This document shows positions 28,973 through 39,834 of a stretch of DNA of 43,663 bases, in pieces (the stretch's first letter is position 1; every line of letters begins with the position of its first letter). The notes under the pieces were generated by a model that worked only from the letters and a program-made list of their open reading frames with translations, was not told where the DNA came from and searched no databases. The DNA comes from Neolentinus lepideus HHB14362 ss-1 (Eukaryota; Basidiomycota; Agaricomycetes; Gloeophyllales; Gloeophyllaceae): assembly GCA_001632425.1 (NCBI GenBank), contig KV425627.1, positions 96,123 through 139,785 of the forward strand, written 5' to 3'. The position numbers were made by a program, and so were the translations under genes.

Positions 28973-30700
28973 ATGCTTCCCCACATGCTGTCTTTGTTCT
29001 CATTCTGGCTATGTGTGAGCTTGTTTGCGCTTATGGCCATGCAGAACTTGACTGACAACCAGCTCACCCAGATCGAGAATAACCTCACCACTGGAGTGAC
29101 TCACAGGTGCGTGCTCTTTCATTTCAGTACACGCCTAATTGACAGTACTGTATTGCAGCTGGGAAATAGGCACACACACCGAAGCTCTCACTGAATTCCT
29201 CACGCCCTCCTACTCCATCTTCTCCTCTTCTTCCATCCCCCTCTCCTCCTCCCAGTTCACATATGGCCCTCCTTCCTCTCTCGATCCCATCCTCACCCTC
29301 GCCCACTCTGTCATTGCCAACCGCTCAACATCCAATGACAATGCCCAGGGCCCACAGCCTTTCATGCAAGACACTGCCACCAGCAACCCCGTGAGCATAG
29401 GTGTAGCAGTCTTGATAGCCAACTGGACTGGGTATACGGGATATGGTGGGGCAGAGGACTATGTGGGCGTGGCGTGGGACCAGGTGGACTATCTGTTCAG
29501 CGGGAGCATGCCCAAGATGAGCGATGGTGCGATTTTGCACCATGTGAGTCAATTGCAGCTGTGGAGTGATTTGGTGTATATGGTACTGCTTTTTCTGGCA
29601 TATTACAGTGTGACGACCACAAATCGAAGTGAGTGGTTTAGTTTTTCAATTTATTGCCCTTTGTGCAGTGGAATACCCTTTTGCTGACCCTCTCTTCTAT
29701 ACAAAGGTATGCTCCAAGACGCTTACACCCAATGCAAGCTCTACTGATCCTACCTCTGAGACTCGAGTACGGGAGGAATGTGGAAGCACATCATGATGGG
29801 CAGTGGGATGGACAGTGGGCACTGGGCGACTGGTGAGTCCTTGTCCTTGTGCTGACCAGACTTTCCTTCCCTTCTCATTTCCCTTTCACCCTGATTATCG
29901 AACTCAAATTGACTTTGCCATGCAGGGAACAGCTGGGCCGCTGCGGGCATGCTCTGCATCCTGCGCACAATCACAAACTCACAGTATGCAAACACGATGA
30001 AGAGCGAGCAGACTGATCTTGTGAACTGGGTGGGGGAGATACACAATGGGATTTATCTGCACCTTGTGAGTCCCCCTCCCTCCAACTCTCATTAATTCAC
30101 TAGTCATTGACACCCATTGCTACAGCAATCCAATGGCCTATTCAAAAACTACCCCAACTCATCTAATACCTCTAATTTCAATGATGCAGCAAGCACGGCG
30201 CTGCTCGCATCGACAATGTACCACCTCGCGAACACATGGGGGTGGCACACGCACCTTCTGCAGGTGGAGTGCAGCTGGCAGGTGCTGTTGGCATCAAATA
30301 ACAAGTAAGTCACAGTCAATTCTCCCTGTGCCCCCAAAATAACAGCCCTATTCTCCTTGCCCAAACTAACCACCCACTCCCTGTTCACAGCTCATCGTCA
30401 AATTCCACCCTCGCCCACTTCACATCAGACATGTGGCTCATGCCTGTTGTGGACCCATACAACTTTGGGCAGCAAGGGGAGTGGTCGCAGGAGGTGCAGG
30501 CATTTGTGCTGGAGATGGAGGCAGCAAGGGGGGACTGGGTTATGGTGGGTAGCCAGGGTGCGAGTGCCGCTGTGGGGAGGTGGTGTGGTTTGGGAGCGGG
30601 GTGGTGGATGGTGCTGGCAGTCTTGTGGGTTGTGGGGGGTGGTAGAGCAGGAGGAGGGTGTGAGGGGATGCCGCAGGTGGGGTCTCGTATAGGCTTGTGA
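28973..30700 (+). pseudogene. Secreted six-hairpin glycosidase-like protein, six exons, with internal stops
   Basis: Exons are 28973-29106, 29159-29628, 29707-29832, 29926-30065, 30126-30304 and 30391-30700; introns are 52, 78, 93, 60 and 86 nt, all GT-AG. The product begins with a signal peptide (MLPHMLSLFSFWLCVSLFAL). It carries WEIGTHTEALTEF, QGPQPFMQDT, IGVAVLIANWTG, QLQLWSDLVYMVLLFLAYY, MWKHIMMGSG, SWAAAGML and FNDAASTALLASTMYHLA. The last exon encodes VVDPYNFGQQGEWS...QAFVLEM and a Trp/Gly-rich hydrophobic tail that may anchor the protein. This resembles the secreted alpha/alpha six-hairpin glycosidases (GH76/GH105-like) of mushrooms. Two TGA codons in exon 3 (LY-stop-SYL-stop-D) fall where Arg is expected. 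If real, they truncate the protein. Confidence 0.65.
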
Positions 30701-30780
30701 CCACCCTCTTGTAGTGTGATTGGGACAAAATCGCTCTAGAGAGGCTGGTAGATTAGGTGTGGGAATCAGGTTCACCCAAC
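30697..30780 (+). repeat. 84-bp inverted repeat, left arm
   Basis: It is the reverse complement of 35427-35510 with four differences, each TpG here and CpG in the right arm. It begins at the stop codon of the preceding gene. Confidence 0.85.
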
Positions 30781-30796
30781 TTTCATTGCTGTCTGA

Positions 30797-31856
30797 CACT
30801 GTGGGAGTCTCACTCTTTGGGGACCTGCAAAATGTTGATCAAAATGGATATCCCATATAATGACTTTGGCAAACCATTCTGTCAAAGAGAAAAGTATATA
30901 CTAAGGGAATAGCCAACAGACTGGACAAAATATTATCCATTTTATTACCTTCAAGATCGCTTGAATATCTATAGTTAAACATCAAGCAAAACTGATAGCA
31001 AAATATTTTCTCTGAGAAACATTTTTGTAAGCGAGTTTGTTTTAAATCTTTGCCGACTCTTAAATGGTAAATAATTATATATATTACCATAAGGGATATT
31101 CAGGTGCTATATTATGTAATACCATATATTACCTTTTGACAGTATAAAAAAGTATATAAAAAAGTATATATTTGGGACTGAGTCAGAATGTATTGCCTGG
31201 TGATTGCCCATAGGGGGCCCAGTGGCCACCCACAGAGTGCCCGGTGAGTGCCTGGTGATCATCCACAGAGTGCCCACTAATCGCATGACACCCAATACTT
31301 GCCAAGGTAATGGTTAGTTGTACATATTCATCATTATCTATTACTACATAGTGTAGTTGTCATGGGCATAGCTCCTGTGGGCGGTCAGTGGGCAATCACT
31401 GGGCAGTCAACAGGCAATCACTGGGTGGTCAACGGGCAATCACTGGGTGGTCAATGGGCAATACATTTTGACGGTGTCAGGAATATATATTTTCCAACTC
31501 ACTTTTGGATGACACCAAAATGTGAAATAATATATTATATCATAATGTAATTAAAAAGGCTGAACATTATTAAAAGTATGGATAGCCACTTAGGTGGCTA
31601 CCCAAACCTGAAATATATCCATTCCATAAATGGATTTCAAAAGCAAATCTTTTGTTACTTCTTTTCCATTCCATTTATATTTAATCATTGTGGTCATCTT
31701 GAAGGTAATGCTGTGGATAATATTTTGTCCAGTCTACTGAGCATTCTCTAAATATTTAAGTTTTCCCATGACAGAATATTTTGCAAAAGTAATTATATGG
31801 GATATCCATTTTGATCAACATTTTGCAGGTCCTCAAAGAGTGGGACTCCCACAGTG
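30797..31856. mobile_element. 1,060-bp foldback element with CACTG ends
   Basis: Long inverted arms begin CACTGTGGGAGTC and end with its complement. The outer 80 bp match well (GACCTGCAAAATGTTGATCAAAATGGATATCCCATATAAT), and weaker symmetry continues to a centre near 31310. Flanks TGA (30794-30796) and CGA (31857-31859) could be a 3-bp target duplication after one transition, as in CACTA-type elements. It is AT-rich with no transposase. One inner arm holds a 22-bp tandem repeat. Confidence 0.7.
31380..31465. repeat. Tandem 22-bp repeats within the foldback element
   Basis: About four units of GGGCAATCACTGGGTGGTCAAC. The mirrored arm (31200-31270) has a looser version (GTGATTGCCC, GAGTGCCCGGTGA). 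Confidence 0.7.
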
Positions 31857-32042
31857 CGAGGTATATCCGATGATTGCCACTGACATGCTGCTGACATAAG
31901 CAGTTAGACTCCCAGTCGTTTTGTAGTCATGTAAGAAACTTTTGTAGTCCATTAGAAACAATTGTAGTCTCATTAGAAAGTGCCTCAACAAGCCATCTCG
32001 TGTGGCCAAGTCTTGCTTCACGTGGACACTCTCTACAGCATA

Positions 32043-32696
32043 TCATATTCTATGGCAACACATAATGGAAAAGCTCATTAAACTGGATAAAACACTTTCT
32101 ACTAGGTCCCAGACTGATATATGACCCTGATTCAAGAACTCAGGTGCCATTCTGATGCGCTCGGACTGTGATATGTGGTCTGAGTGTGGTAATTCATTGG
32201 GCAGTTGTCGAGTAAAGGGGGACTGATGAGCATGGTTTTCGACAGCCTCAGACTTGGATACAGACATCAGGTAATGGTTGTTGGATTGTAGAGGTGATTG
32301 AGGTGGAAAAGAGTCCGTATGGCACTCACTGATATGGTTGGTATCCATAGCGCCCATCTCACATTCTCGTAGTTGTGAAAACATGCTATGTGACTGTGGA
32401 CATCCACTTGTTGAGGTGGTAAATGGATCCCCAAGCATAGCCAGAGATTGGTCTTGCACCATTCCCAGAAAAGGTGGACTTGGTAACTGTAATGGGTCCA
32501 ACTGAGAGCTTTCCAGGCCATAGGACTGTGGGTAAATGTGTGGAGCATGAGGATAATATGGATTATGATAATATACAGGGTAAGAGGGTAGTGAATGATA
32601 GTATAGTTGCTGCCGCTGCACAGGAGTTGGTCTAGTATATGCCACAAGAGGTGAAGAGAGCTGCGGAGGATAGGAATAAGCTACAGAGGTAGCCAT
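32043..32696 (-). CDS. Uncharacterised 217-residue Tyr/Pro/Ser-rich protein
   Basis: ATG at 32696-32694 opens a 217-codon frame without stops. The N-terminal 60 residues are rich in Tyr, Pro and His (YYHNPYYPHAPHIYPQSYG), the middle is rich in Ser/Gln, and the C-terminus has MAPEFLNQGHISVWDLVESV. Such composition suits a disordered regulator. The final stretch resembles the opening of some transposon-linked genes of mushrooms in which a QGH/GKISVWD-like phrase precedes the main domain; that is inference. It lies between two DNA transposons inside the 84-bp inverted repeats. Real coding status is uncertain. Confidence 0.4.
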   Translation of the reverse strand: MATSVAYSYPPQLSSPLVAYTRPTPVQRQQLYYHSLPSYPVYYHNPYYPHAPHIYPQSYGLESSQLDPLQLPSPPFLGMVQDQSLAMLGDPFTTSTSGCPQSHSMFSQLRECEMGAMDTNHISECHTDSFPPQSPLQSNNHYLMSVSKSEAVENHAHQSPFTRQLPNELPHSDHISQSERIRMAPEFLNQGHISVWDLVESVLSSLMSFSIMCCHRI

Positions 32697-33151
32697 ATAT
32701 TGACCATAGTGTAGGCCACCGGAGAGATGTCTGGAAGGAGTTGATGGGGTATTTCCAGGATGCCGTGTTGATTTGACATCGAGACAGGCTGCCAGAGTTG
32801 CTTGAGTGGAGAGATAGCTAGAACATGCGTTGTGATTTCACTAAGTCCACGCATGAGGCCATGTTTGTAGTCGACTCCAAATGACTACAAATTCTTTCTT
32901 ACTTGATCTCAATCTCAAATCTCTGCTGAACTCAGACCTACTGTCAAGGACCCCGTACTCGGACACCCTAGTGTATAATACCTGCCGTGCTCACTATACT
33001 TCACATATTGCCCCAATTCTACTTACAAAATGTCAGCACCTATCGTATCTACCACTCCTATGTACTTTTCGAATTTGATGCATGATGTAACAAGCATCAG
33101 GAATATTTCATTGGTCATCATGTCTATTGTGGCTGAAGACTGTCTACTCGG

Positions 33152-34465
33152 TGATAGGCACCGTTGGCTTCTGACCCCAGAAAACATGACTTAGGGCAAT
33201 TCCGCGCACTTCGTGGGAATGGCGACTTAGTGACTCAATAGCGCACTGTTGGTACTCTGTGCACTAGTGACCCTATGACCCAGCGACAAGGCTCTCAGCT
33301 TCTCGGCGCACTTAGGATGACTTCTCAGTAGCTCAGTCAGCCAAATGTCATTCAGTCAAGTCATCAGCATCTTGGCATGCACTGCCTGATGTTGTTACTG
33401 CAGTCTGAACTGAGGCGGTGTCTCAGTGTGCCTTTCCATATGGCATACAGCCCACCATTGCTTCAGATCAGTGCTAGTTCTATTGGTGCAACTTTCCTTA
33501 TGCATGCAGCATGCATCGACACATGGCGCAACTACAGCTATCATGACACTGCCACACAATATAGCAGCCGTGCCCTTTATCCCTATTCGACAAGATCGCA
33601 CTAGAGTCAGCAGCATAGCCCGCCACCTGATCATCAAGGAGGCGCGCTCTAACACAAAGTCAAGACACACCCGACTGGCTCCCACCTGAGGAATGGCATG
33701 CATGCTAGAGTTGGTCATGAGGGGTATTGGTCAAGGATCACATGTGGACTAGGAATGAGGCAGTACAAGTCGTATGGATGTGAGGCTGAGCAAAGGCACA
33801 ACTCATGGTAATAGGTAGTTAGAGTCAGACATAGAGCAGTCGCTCTCTTGTATTTAAGACATCACTTTTCTGTTTTGTAGAACAAGTTATCTTCACATAC
33901 TCTTCAGATTTCAGTCTCATGTCAGAGTTTCTTCTAAGTCCGTCTTGCAACTCGTGTTTAGGTACTCTTGTGTACCTCTGACTTCACCCAGAGATAGCAA
34001 CAGAGCAAGTCAGTGTAGCATTGCTGATTGTAAGCAAACCCCTTCACAAAGTCTCTCTCTCTTAGGCAGCCTCATGCGCTGCAGCGTCATATTAACCAGT
34101 GTCTATACATCTGAGTTAGAGGTAGTGACCGCAAGCAGCACTCTCCTATAGAGCACCAAAGACCATACAGCGCCAAGCAGGAGAAGTACTGTATAGCACA
34201 CCTACACAGTGCTGTGCACATAGTGCTACATAGTGCATAGCATCACTCCCTATAATCAGACTGCCACTGAATAGTGACTCGGTGCCAACCTCCCTTTATC
34301 CCCACCTATACGTCTCACCTACACCCATCCCCTCTGAACTCTACATACCCTTCGTTACCCTGGGCCTTGCAGCCATCTGACACCAAGGGTTTGGTGTTTG
34401 CTTTGTGGTTGTGTCTATCTTTAGGTCTCATCTTCATGGGTTTCATCATGTGTCAGTGCATATCA
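33152..34465 (+). repeat. Family-1 solo LTR (copy 4)
   Basis: 1,314 bp, TGATAGGCACC...GTGCATATCA, colinear with the LTR at 21106-22417. TATTTAAG is at 33851-33858. The flanks TCGG / TTAG could be one 4-bp duplication changed by two transitions. Confidence 0.85.
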
Positions 34466-34548
34466 TTAGACAGCAAGCACGGGTACCATTTCAGCAGAGA
34501 AAACTTACTTGAAACTGATTCCATTAACTGTCATGGTATGCCAGACTA

Positions 34549-34990
34549 TCATTCAGTACATTCCAGGCTCGAATGAGAGTCCATTGGACTGTTGTAGCAT
34601 GCCCCCAACCTCAGGACCCAGGTGGCTGAGGCGGGCCCTGCCCATAATTGAGTTATCACACTCATAGAACAAGACTGATTCCACTTGAACCAAGCCAAAA
34701 CATCATCATTTGGACCAAAGAAATGATACATACAGTCCCAGCAAGCCAACACCTGGTCAATGACGAAATTCCCCTTTTGCTTTTTCACTGTCCTGTTTCC
34801 ACCACTGGTACACTTGAACTGAATCCCCAATGCCTTGTCGCACCAATAAATTTATAATAAAAATTGTAGCATGTACCAAGACTGTATCTTGATAGTTATA
34901 CCAAGTGCCATGAGATCAGCTATCAAGGCAGCTGCTGGAGGAGGCTTCAAAACACTGGAGGTCGAGTCACTTGAAATCCAGAGAGTGGCA
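34549..34990 (-). pseudogene. Exon-like minus-strand sequence of unknown origin
   Basis: A 93-codon minus frame at 34830-34549 (GNFVIDQVLACWDCMYHFFG, DVLAWFKWNQ) and, just upstream, a stretch encoding SVLKPPPAAALIADLMALGI look coding. They are separated by stops. They could be a captured gene fragment inside the TIR element. Not recognised. Confidence 0.25.
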
Positions 34991-35426
34991 GCAATGGCTG
35001 GCACATAGAGACCTTCGATACAGCTGAATCCACAGAGTCAGAGACTCAAGACAGAGCCAAGGATCCATAGAGTGAACTAGTATATAACTTGAGGAGTAGC
35101 GACAGTGTTGTAGACCGTGAAAGCATAAGGATAGGGAGATGGTGGGGCCGCAGCGGAGTTTAAAAGTGCCAAATCAGGCAAGTCTGACGACAACAACAGG
35201 TATATCTCAAGCAATTTTAGAGACTTCGACCTGAAACTCAGCAGTAATGTCCAGTCGAATAAGCGCTTTCAAATGGTGTATAAATTGTATAGTAATGAGG
35301 GGTAGGGAGCAAGACAAAGCCCCGCTGTCCGAGTAGCCAGTGTGTCCGAGTAGGTGACCCCGGACAGTACTCAGAACAACTCAGCTGTCAAAACGTAAGC
35401 ACTTCGACGTCTGAACTGAGGCCTAG

Positions 35427-35510
35427 GTTGGGTGAACCTGATTCCCACGCCTAATCTACCAGCCTCTCTAGAGCGATTTTGTCCCAATCGCGCTACGAGA
35501 GGGTGGTCAC
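35427..35510 (-). repeat. 84-bp inverted repeat, right arm
   Basis: Complement of 30697-30780. Retains four CpG sites that are TpG in the left arm. Confidence 0.85.
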
Positions 35511-35519
35511 GAGTCTAGG

Positions 35520-36060
35520 TCTCATAGATTGGAAAGATGATGAAGACAGCCCTGAAGACACCAAGCTAGGAACGATTGAAGACTATGACGTCACCCAAGC
35601 GATGTTCGAAGACGTGCCAAACGCTTCCTCGCGCATTCTCAGATGATGACACTATGTCATCATTCCTTCTTTTCCTGCCCGACATCAGGTCGTTCCCAGT
35701 GTATCTCGCGACGTTCCGGCTACACCACGTCTCTCTATCTTCGACCCCCCACCTCACTCAAATAAATGGCTGTGGATGGCGCTGGAACAGGACTTCAAGA
35801 GGGCGCATATAGTCAGTTCTACCTCTCACCATGCGAGGTCGCGATCGCGTTGAGTGAGAGGAACACTTGTGGTAGAAGGTCGGCCGTTTCTGATGAAATA
35901 TAGTCATCCCTAACATCCGCTCGGGCGCAGGTCAAGAAGACGTATGAACAGATTTCTAGAAATACTGTTCGATTTCCCATCGAAAGCGGTGAAGTCCCTC
36001 TCTGCCTTGTCCCGAAGCCTCGAGCGTCACTTCACGTGCTTGACTACTTACTATACTCAA
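35520..36060 (+). pseudogene. Host-like exons of an unknown gene
   Basis: Three open stretches look coding in a CpG-rich context. The first is 35525-35645 (DWKDDEDSPEDTKLGTIEDYD). The second is a likely first exon from ATG 35766, MAVDGAGTGLQEGAYSQFYL then EVAIALSERNTCG, with a GTAGAA donor after it. The third is 35930-36060 after a GCAG acceptor (QVKKTYEQISRNTVRFPIES). No single frame links them without interruption. I cannot name the family. Confidence 0.35.
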
Positions 36061-36185
36061 TCTCGCTATAACGCCTGCTCCCATCACGAATATCCTCAAC
36101 ACGATCAATGTGCCAATGCCACACCTCGTATATACAAGGCACATGGGCGCGGTATGGGTAGGTAGCTTTCACGTTAGGATTAGAG

Positions 36186-37440
36186 GTGAAAGTGCAAGAT
36201 ACGGTCCTGCAGAACTGTATTGCGAGGATTACGGGGTTGCTCCGAAGGTACGTAATTTTTTTGATACTACTCTCGCCGTGTATGCGGGTTGACGGAACTC
36301 ACGCTGTCACAGCTATAGGATTCCTGGAGATATCATCCTCTTGTGCAAAATCGTCTGGGATGCCGTATGGGTTTGAACCTCGCCTCTCTCTGTGTCTGTA
36401 CACCTTTGTACTCGCCCTTCCGAGCCTTATGACGTGCTGGCTGACCATCTTCTCCTTGTCTCGTCCGCTGTCTTTGTTGACCCGCCTTCCCACATTGGCG
36501 CCTCTCGAACCGGCCTTGTCTCTGCCGAGTCCTTGGTCGCAGCGATCGCGAGTCTGTTGTACGACTATCCCGCGACTTGGTTTGCGAAGCGCAACACGCC
36601 AGAGTTCATAGGAGCGGTACGTTCACACCATCTGCTGTCCCCATCTGCTCGCTTAATTGCTACGTTCACCCCATAGGACCGGTGATCCTGCATAGTCTTA
36701 TCAATGCTGATTAAGGTATCGGATCGAATGTGACTGTGGTATGTGCGTCGCTTGTCTCAACTGTCCCCCAGTCCTATGTTAGATGTACGTGATCGGTCCG
36801 CACCAGATACTAGCCCGAGTACTTTGCACCCGTGAACTTCGTCAAGGTGCGTGGACCGATCTCTGCCTGCATCGACAATATTGACATTGATTCGATGTGA
36901 ACGTAGACGTGATTTTCTATGGATTCACTCAGTTTTCCGCTGTGTTCGCGGGTTTCCATGTGTTCACCCCGTGCGATACGCATGCTCACGAGGACCCTGG
37001 TGTAAGTGTTCAGCTGATGGTGAAAAGCTTGCTACGGTAAAGTGTCTTGATGGAAGGAAACAGTTATCGCGTTACGGTCTGGGTTGATCTGATTGTGCTC
37101 TATTGCACTAGTGTACCCGTAGTTCTCTTGTATTTCTGTAGTTAATCAATATTAAGTATTATCGACTGGATTGTTTTTTCTGTTCGGTCTGGCTGGAATT
37201 AAGGACGGTGACATCATCACGTGACAAGATCTAGTGCATCAGTCTTGGTCGACTTGCTGCTCCTCGCCGACGTTTCCTGCAGCGTCTCCTTGAAGCCAAG
37301 ACAATCAGACAGGATGCGGTCGTTCGCTGCAAGGAACTTGAATACCACCGCGCGCGTCAGTCTTGGGGTCTACTTTGGCCGCTCCAAGAGCAAAGCCCAA
37401 TCGATCACTATCAAGCAGCCACGGATCCTGTCACTACCTT
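36186..37440 (+). pseudogene. Degenerate host gene(s), unknown function
   Basis: Short conserved-looking exons occur in different frames: VQDTVLQNCIARITGLLRR (36186-36245); GDIILLCKIVWDAV (about 36325); SEPYDVLADHLLLVSSAV ... LLYDYPATWFAKRNTPEF (36415-36620); DVIFYGFTQFSAVFAGFHVF ... PCDTHAHEDPG (36905-37000); and RLLEAKTIRQDAVVRCKELE ... YHRARQSWGLLWPL (37270-37400). Stops and frame shifts separate them. The region is CpG-rich, unlike the transposon blocks. It may hold one split gene or two gene remnants. Confidence 0.35.
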
Positions 37441-37444
37441 TGGT

Positions 37445-37870
37445 CTAAGTACTATACCTGTCCCTCTCCTCTGGCAAGATCAAAATCTGCCTATACCGAC
37501 GACCTTCTCTGCACTGTCGCCCTTCAAGCATACTGACAGGAATGCATCCTCTCCAGTCTGGGCGTTCGCTGCGAATATGATGGCACTCTACAGTTGGGTT
37601 AATAGGATTGTGTGGATCAGGCTCGTGGTTGAGCAGGTTGGCGAAGAGGGCGAGGTACTCCGGGGCAACGCCGAGGTGCGGAGTGTGTGTCGCGGCGTCT
37701 AGATGGCTGTTGAAGTTGGGGGCGACATGGATATTGCGGGTATGGGTGGTAAGTCGATTCCTAATGCGCTCTGTGGTCTTATCATCGTCTTTCAACAAGT
37801 TATAGTCGAGGTGGCACTCATCGTTGCCAAGGTTCTGAGCGTGATGCTCCTCAACGGTCCGTATGGGACC
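37445..37870 (-). CDS. Uncharacterised minus-strand protein fragment
   Basis: An open minus frame runs from about 37870 through 37798 to TAG/TAA near 37445 without a stop (RTVEEHHAQNLGNDECHLDY, RNRLTTHTRNIHVAPNFNSH, EYLALFANLLNHEPD, TVECHHIRSERPDWRGCIPV). The composition looks like a real exon. No start or splice context is certain, and it overlaps a plus-strand candidate frame. Family not recognised. Confidence 0.35.
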   Translation of the reverse strand, partial: GPIRTVEEHHAQNLGNDECHLDYNLLKDDDKTTERIRNRLTTHTRNIHVAPNFNSHLDAATHTPHLGVAPEYLALFANLLNHEPDPHNPINPTVECHHIRSERPDWRGCIPVSMLEGRQCREGRRYRQILILPEERDRYST

Positions 37871-38224
37871 CCATGAAGAACGCTAAGTAGATCAGCTTGT
37901 TCTCATCCTCCCCGTTCTCACTGGATCTGCATAGGATCTCCTGGGAGAACGCATACAGTCCCTTCTATGCACTATGCCGACCTACGTTTCCTAGAGCTTT
38001 CGTCGCTGCACAGTCCGCGCACGTGTCTAGGAAAGCGTACTCTGGCGGCTACGTCGCTTCGCGGAAACAAAATAAATCATCCTGCGGTCGTCCTTTTCGA
38101 CTTATCAACAACGATATAAGCAGAAGGAACGATACAGTCAGTCTATTTGGCAGCAGGGCAGGAATCGTAGACCATCGCCAGACTCCGGTACGTAGTACGC
38201 GATCCAATATCTTTACCACGATAA

Positions 38225-39064
38225 ATGCGGCGAGATCGCTCATCTCGTCCACATTTACCCATCTTACAGCCGCCGAACTCCTCCCAGCGTCCCGAATCAC
38301 CGAGTCCACCACCACCACCACCACCTCGCTCTCCATTTACGAGCTTTTTACTGGCCTCTTCAATGCCGTCTGAGTCACCGTGTACTCCTATGCGGAAACT
38401 GCTGATTCTGGACCTTAACGGTATGCTCTCATCTGGTCGAGACATCCAGGTGGTCGTGCTGGATACAATCGGTCGACGGACAGCCACCGCCGCCTCGAAT
38501 AAGATCCTCCACCGTACATGCTGTCCTTCCGGAGCTATTTTCTCATGAAGAGACGAAAGCATCGCCAATATTGTCGTATGGAGGAGCGCGTAGCTACATA
38601 GCGTGCACGACATGGTTCGTAAAACTTTCGGAGAGCGACGAAGGCCGCCCGAGCTAGAGACACACTCGGACTGTCAAGCAATCGGTACGGTACGTCCACA
38701 CCCAATGTCACACTTCCCTTTACTAATCCCGCTATGCAGACATGAAGATGCAGATCACGAAGCCATGGTTCTACTTTCCATCCCTCGCCGACAAGAACGC
38801 CTCCCCTTCACCCAGCAGTTCGCAATCTGCGTTCCCGTGGCCTTCTTCCAAGACCATACCTGTCCCCGGTCGTCCAGGCTCATTTCGCTCTGGCCACCCT
38901 TCTCCTCGATGACGTATCCCCAGCCATACAACAATAACCACGCATGTATCAAGGAGTGCGATGCGCATACACCAAAGTTTCCAGATGCTGACAATAGCGA
39001 CGATCGGGCCAAGAAGCGCAAGCGGAAGAAGAAGGCGGCGGTCGTGCTTGTGGAGGCAATGTAA
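38225..39064 (+). pseudogene. FCP1/NIF-type (HAD) phosphatase remnant
   Basis: A Pro/Ser-rich leader is followed at 38390 by MRKLLILDLNG, the DLNGT-type catalytic motif of FCP1-homology phosphatases. Downstream, in shifted frames, come PYMLSFRSYF, then VVW..SA and HSVHDMVRKTFGER, then ARDTLGLS, then a LLLDD-like stretch near 38890, and a basic tail DNSDDRAKKRKRKKKAA to TAA 39062-39064. A TAG at 38591 stands where the family has Gln (CAG to TAG). The pieces follow the normal domain order but need several frame changes, so the gene is broken. It would otherwise dephosphorylate Ser/Thr in nuclear targets. Confidence 0.55.
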
Positions 39065-39834
39065 GGACGCGACATATTTGGGGCCGTGGACGTGATCGAT
39101 GTTGCTGGCTGGATCGGGTGCGGCGAGTCATGAGCGAGGTGTAGGTGCAGTTGATTGTATGGAGTCAGACTGAGTTGACTTCGTCGAGCTCAGTGGATAA
39201 CTCCGGACAATTGTGTGTGTCATACTGCGTGCTAGCAAGACGTTTATGTAGGCGGTGTGTGCTAATTGGTCTGTCTGTGATTCAATCGCACACCACGCCT
39301 GTCTGTCCGACGGCAGTGCCAGTCTTGGACAGGAGACGTCACGTCTGGTTCGAGATGCGGCCGAGTGCGTTCACACAGCAACATTCCGAGTAGGACCGGC
39401 GGTCAAATGGTTACTGCCCTCGCCCGACTCACAGCTTCAGACCACACTCGAGTCTTAAGTGCACAACAGTACGACTCGTGAAAGGCTAGCGGCGATGGTG
39501 TTACTGTTGCCCCTAGCACTGTCTGTAAGACACTACCAGTCGTGAGTGATGGTGTGCGATGTGAATTTTGATCCCGAACGAGTTGTAGAGCGCTCCGGTA
39601 TGGCGCTCTAGTGACATACAGTGTCCGTATGCGACCAACCTGTGTTTGCGTATTCTTGGGACATGGGCGTCCATTCGACTTCGCTGCTTCTGTGAGCGTT
39701 AACTGCCTCATCCATGGGATGGCAAGCCGCAGAAGCTGCACGCGTCCCACGTCTCCTTGTCCACAACACTCAACGTTGTTTTCTGTGCTCTTCTGTATCG
39801 CAAACCAGAACTAACTTGAATTCGAACAACTGCA
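39065..39834. other. Intergenic, no gene seen
   Basis: CpG-rich, short frames on both strands, none convincing. The last part (39760-39834) is the presumed leader of the small gene that starts at 39835. Confidence 0.4.

Larger units (their letters stand above)
32941..35367. mobile_element. TIR element flanked by TA (pogo/Tc1-like), split by a solo LTR
   Basis: The left end CTGTCAAGGACCCCGTACTCGGACACC and the complement of the right end CTGTCCGGGGTCACCTACTCGGACACA match over about 30 bp. Both are flanked by TA (32939-32940; 35368-35369). The right TIR holds a second ACTCGGACA word. Removing the solo LTR inside (33152-34465) leaves about 1.1 kb, too short for a transposase, so it is probably a non-autonomous or deleted member. 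Minus-strand exon-like sequence remains at 34549-34990. Confidence 0.6.

Noticed and set aside
31107..31550. Two mirrored 62-codon frames in the foldback element
   Set aside because: Symmetry artefact in AT-rich repeat sequence with tandem units.
32881..33078. A 65-codon plus-strand frame as a gene
   Set aside because: It crosses the left TIR of the TA-flanked element and has no supporting features.
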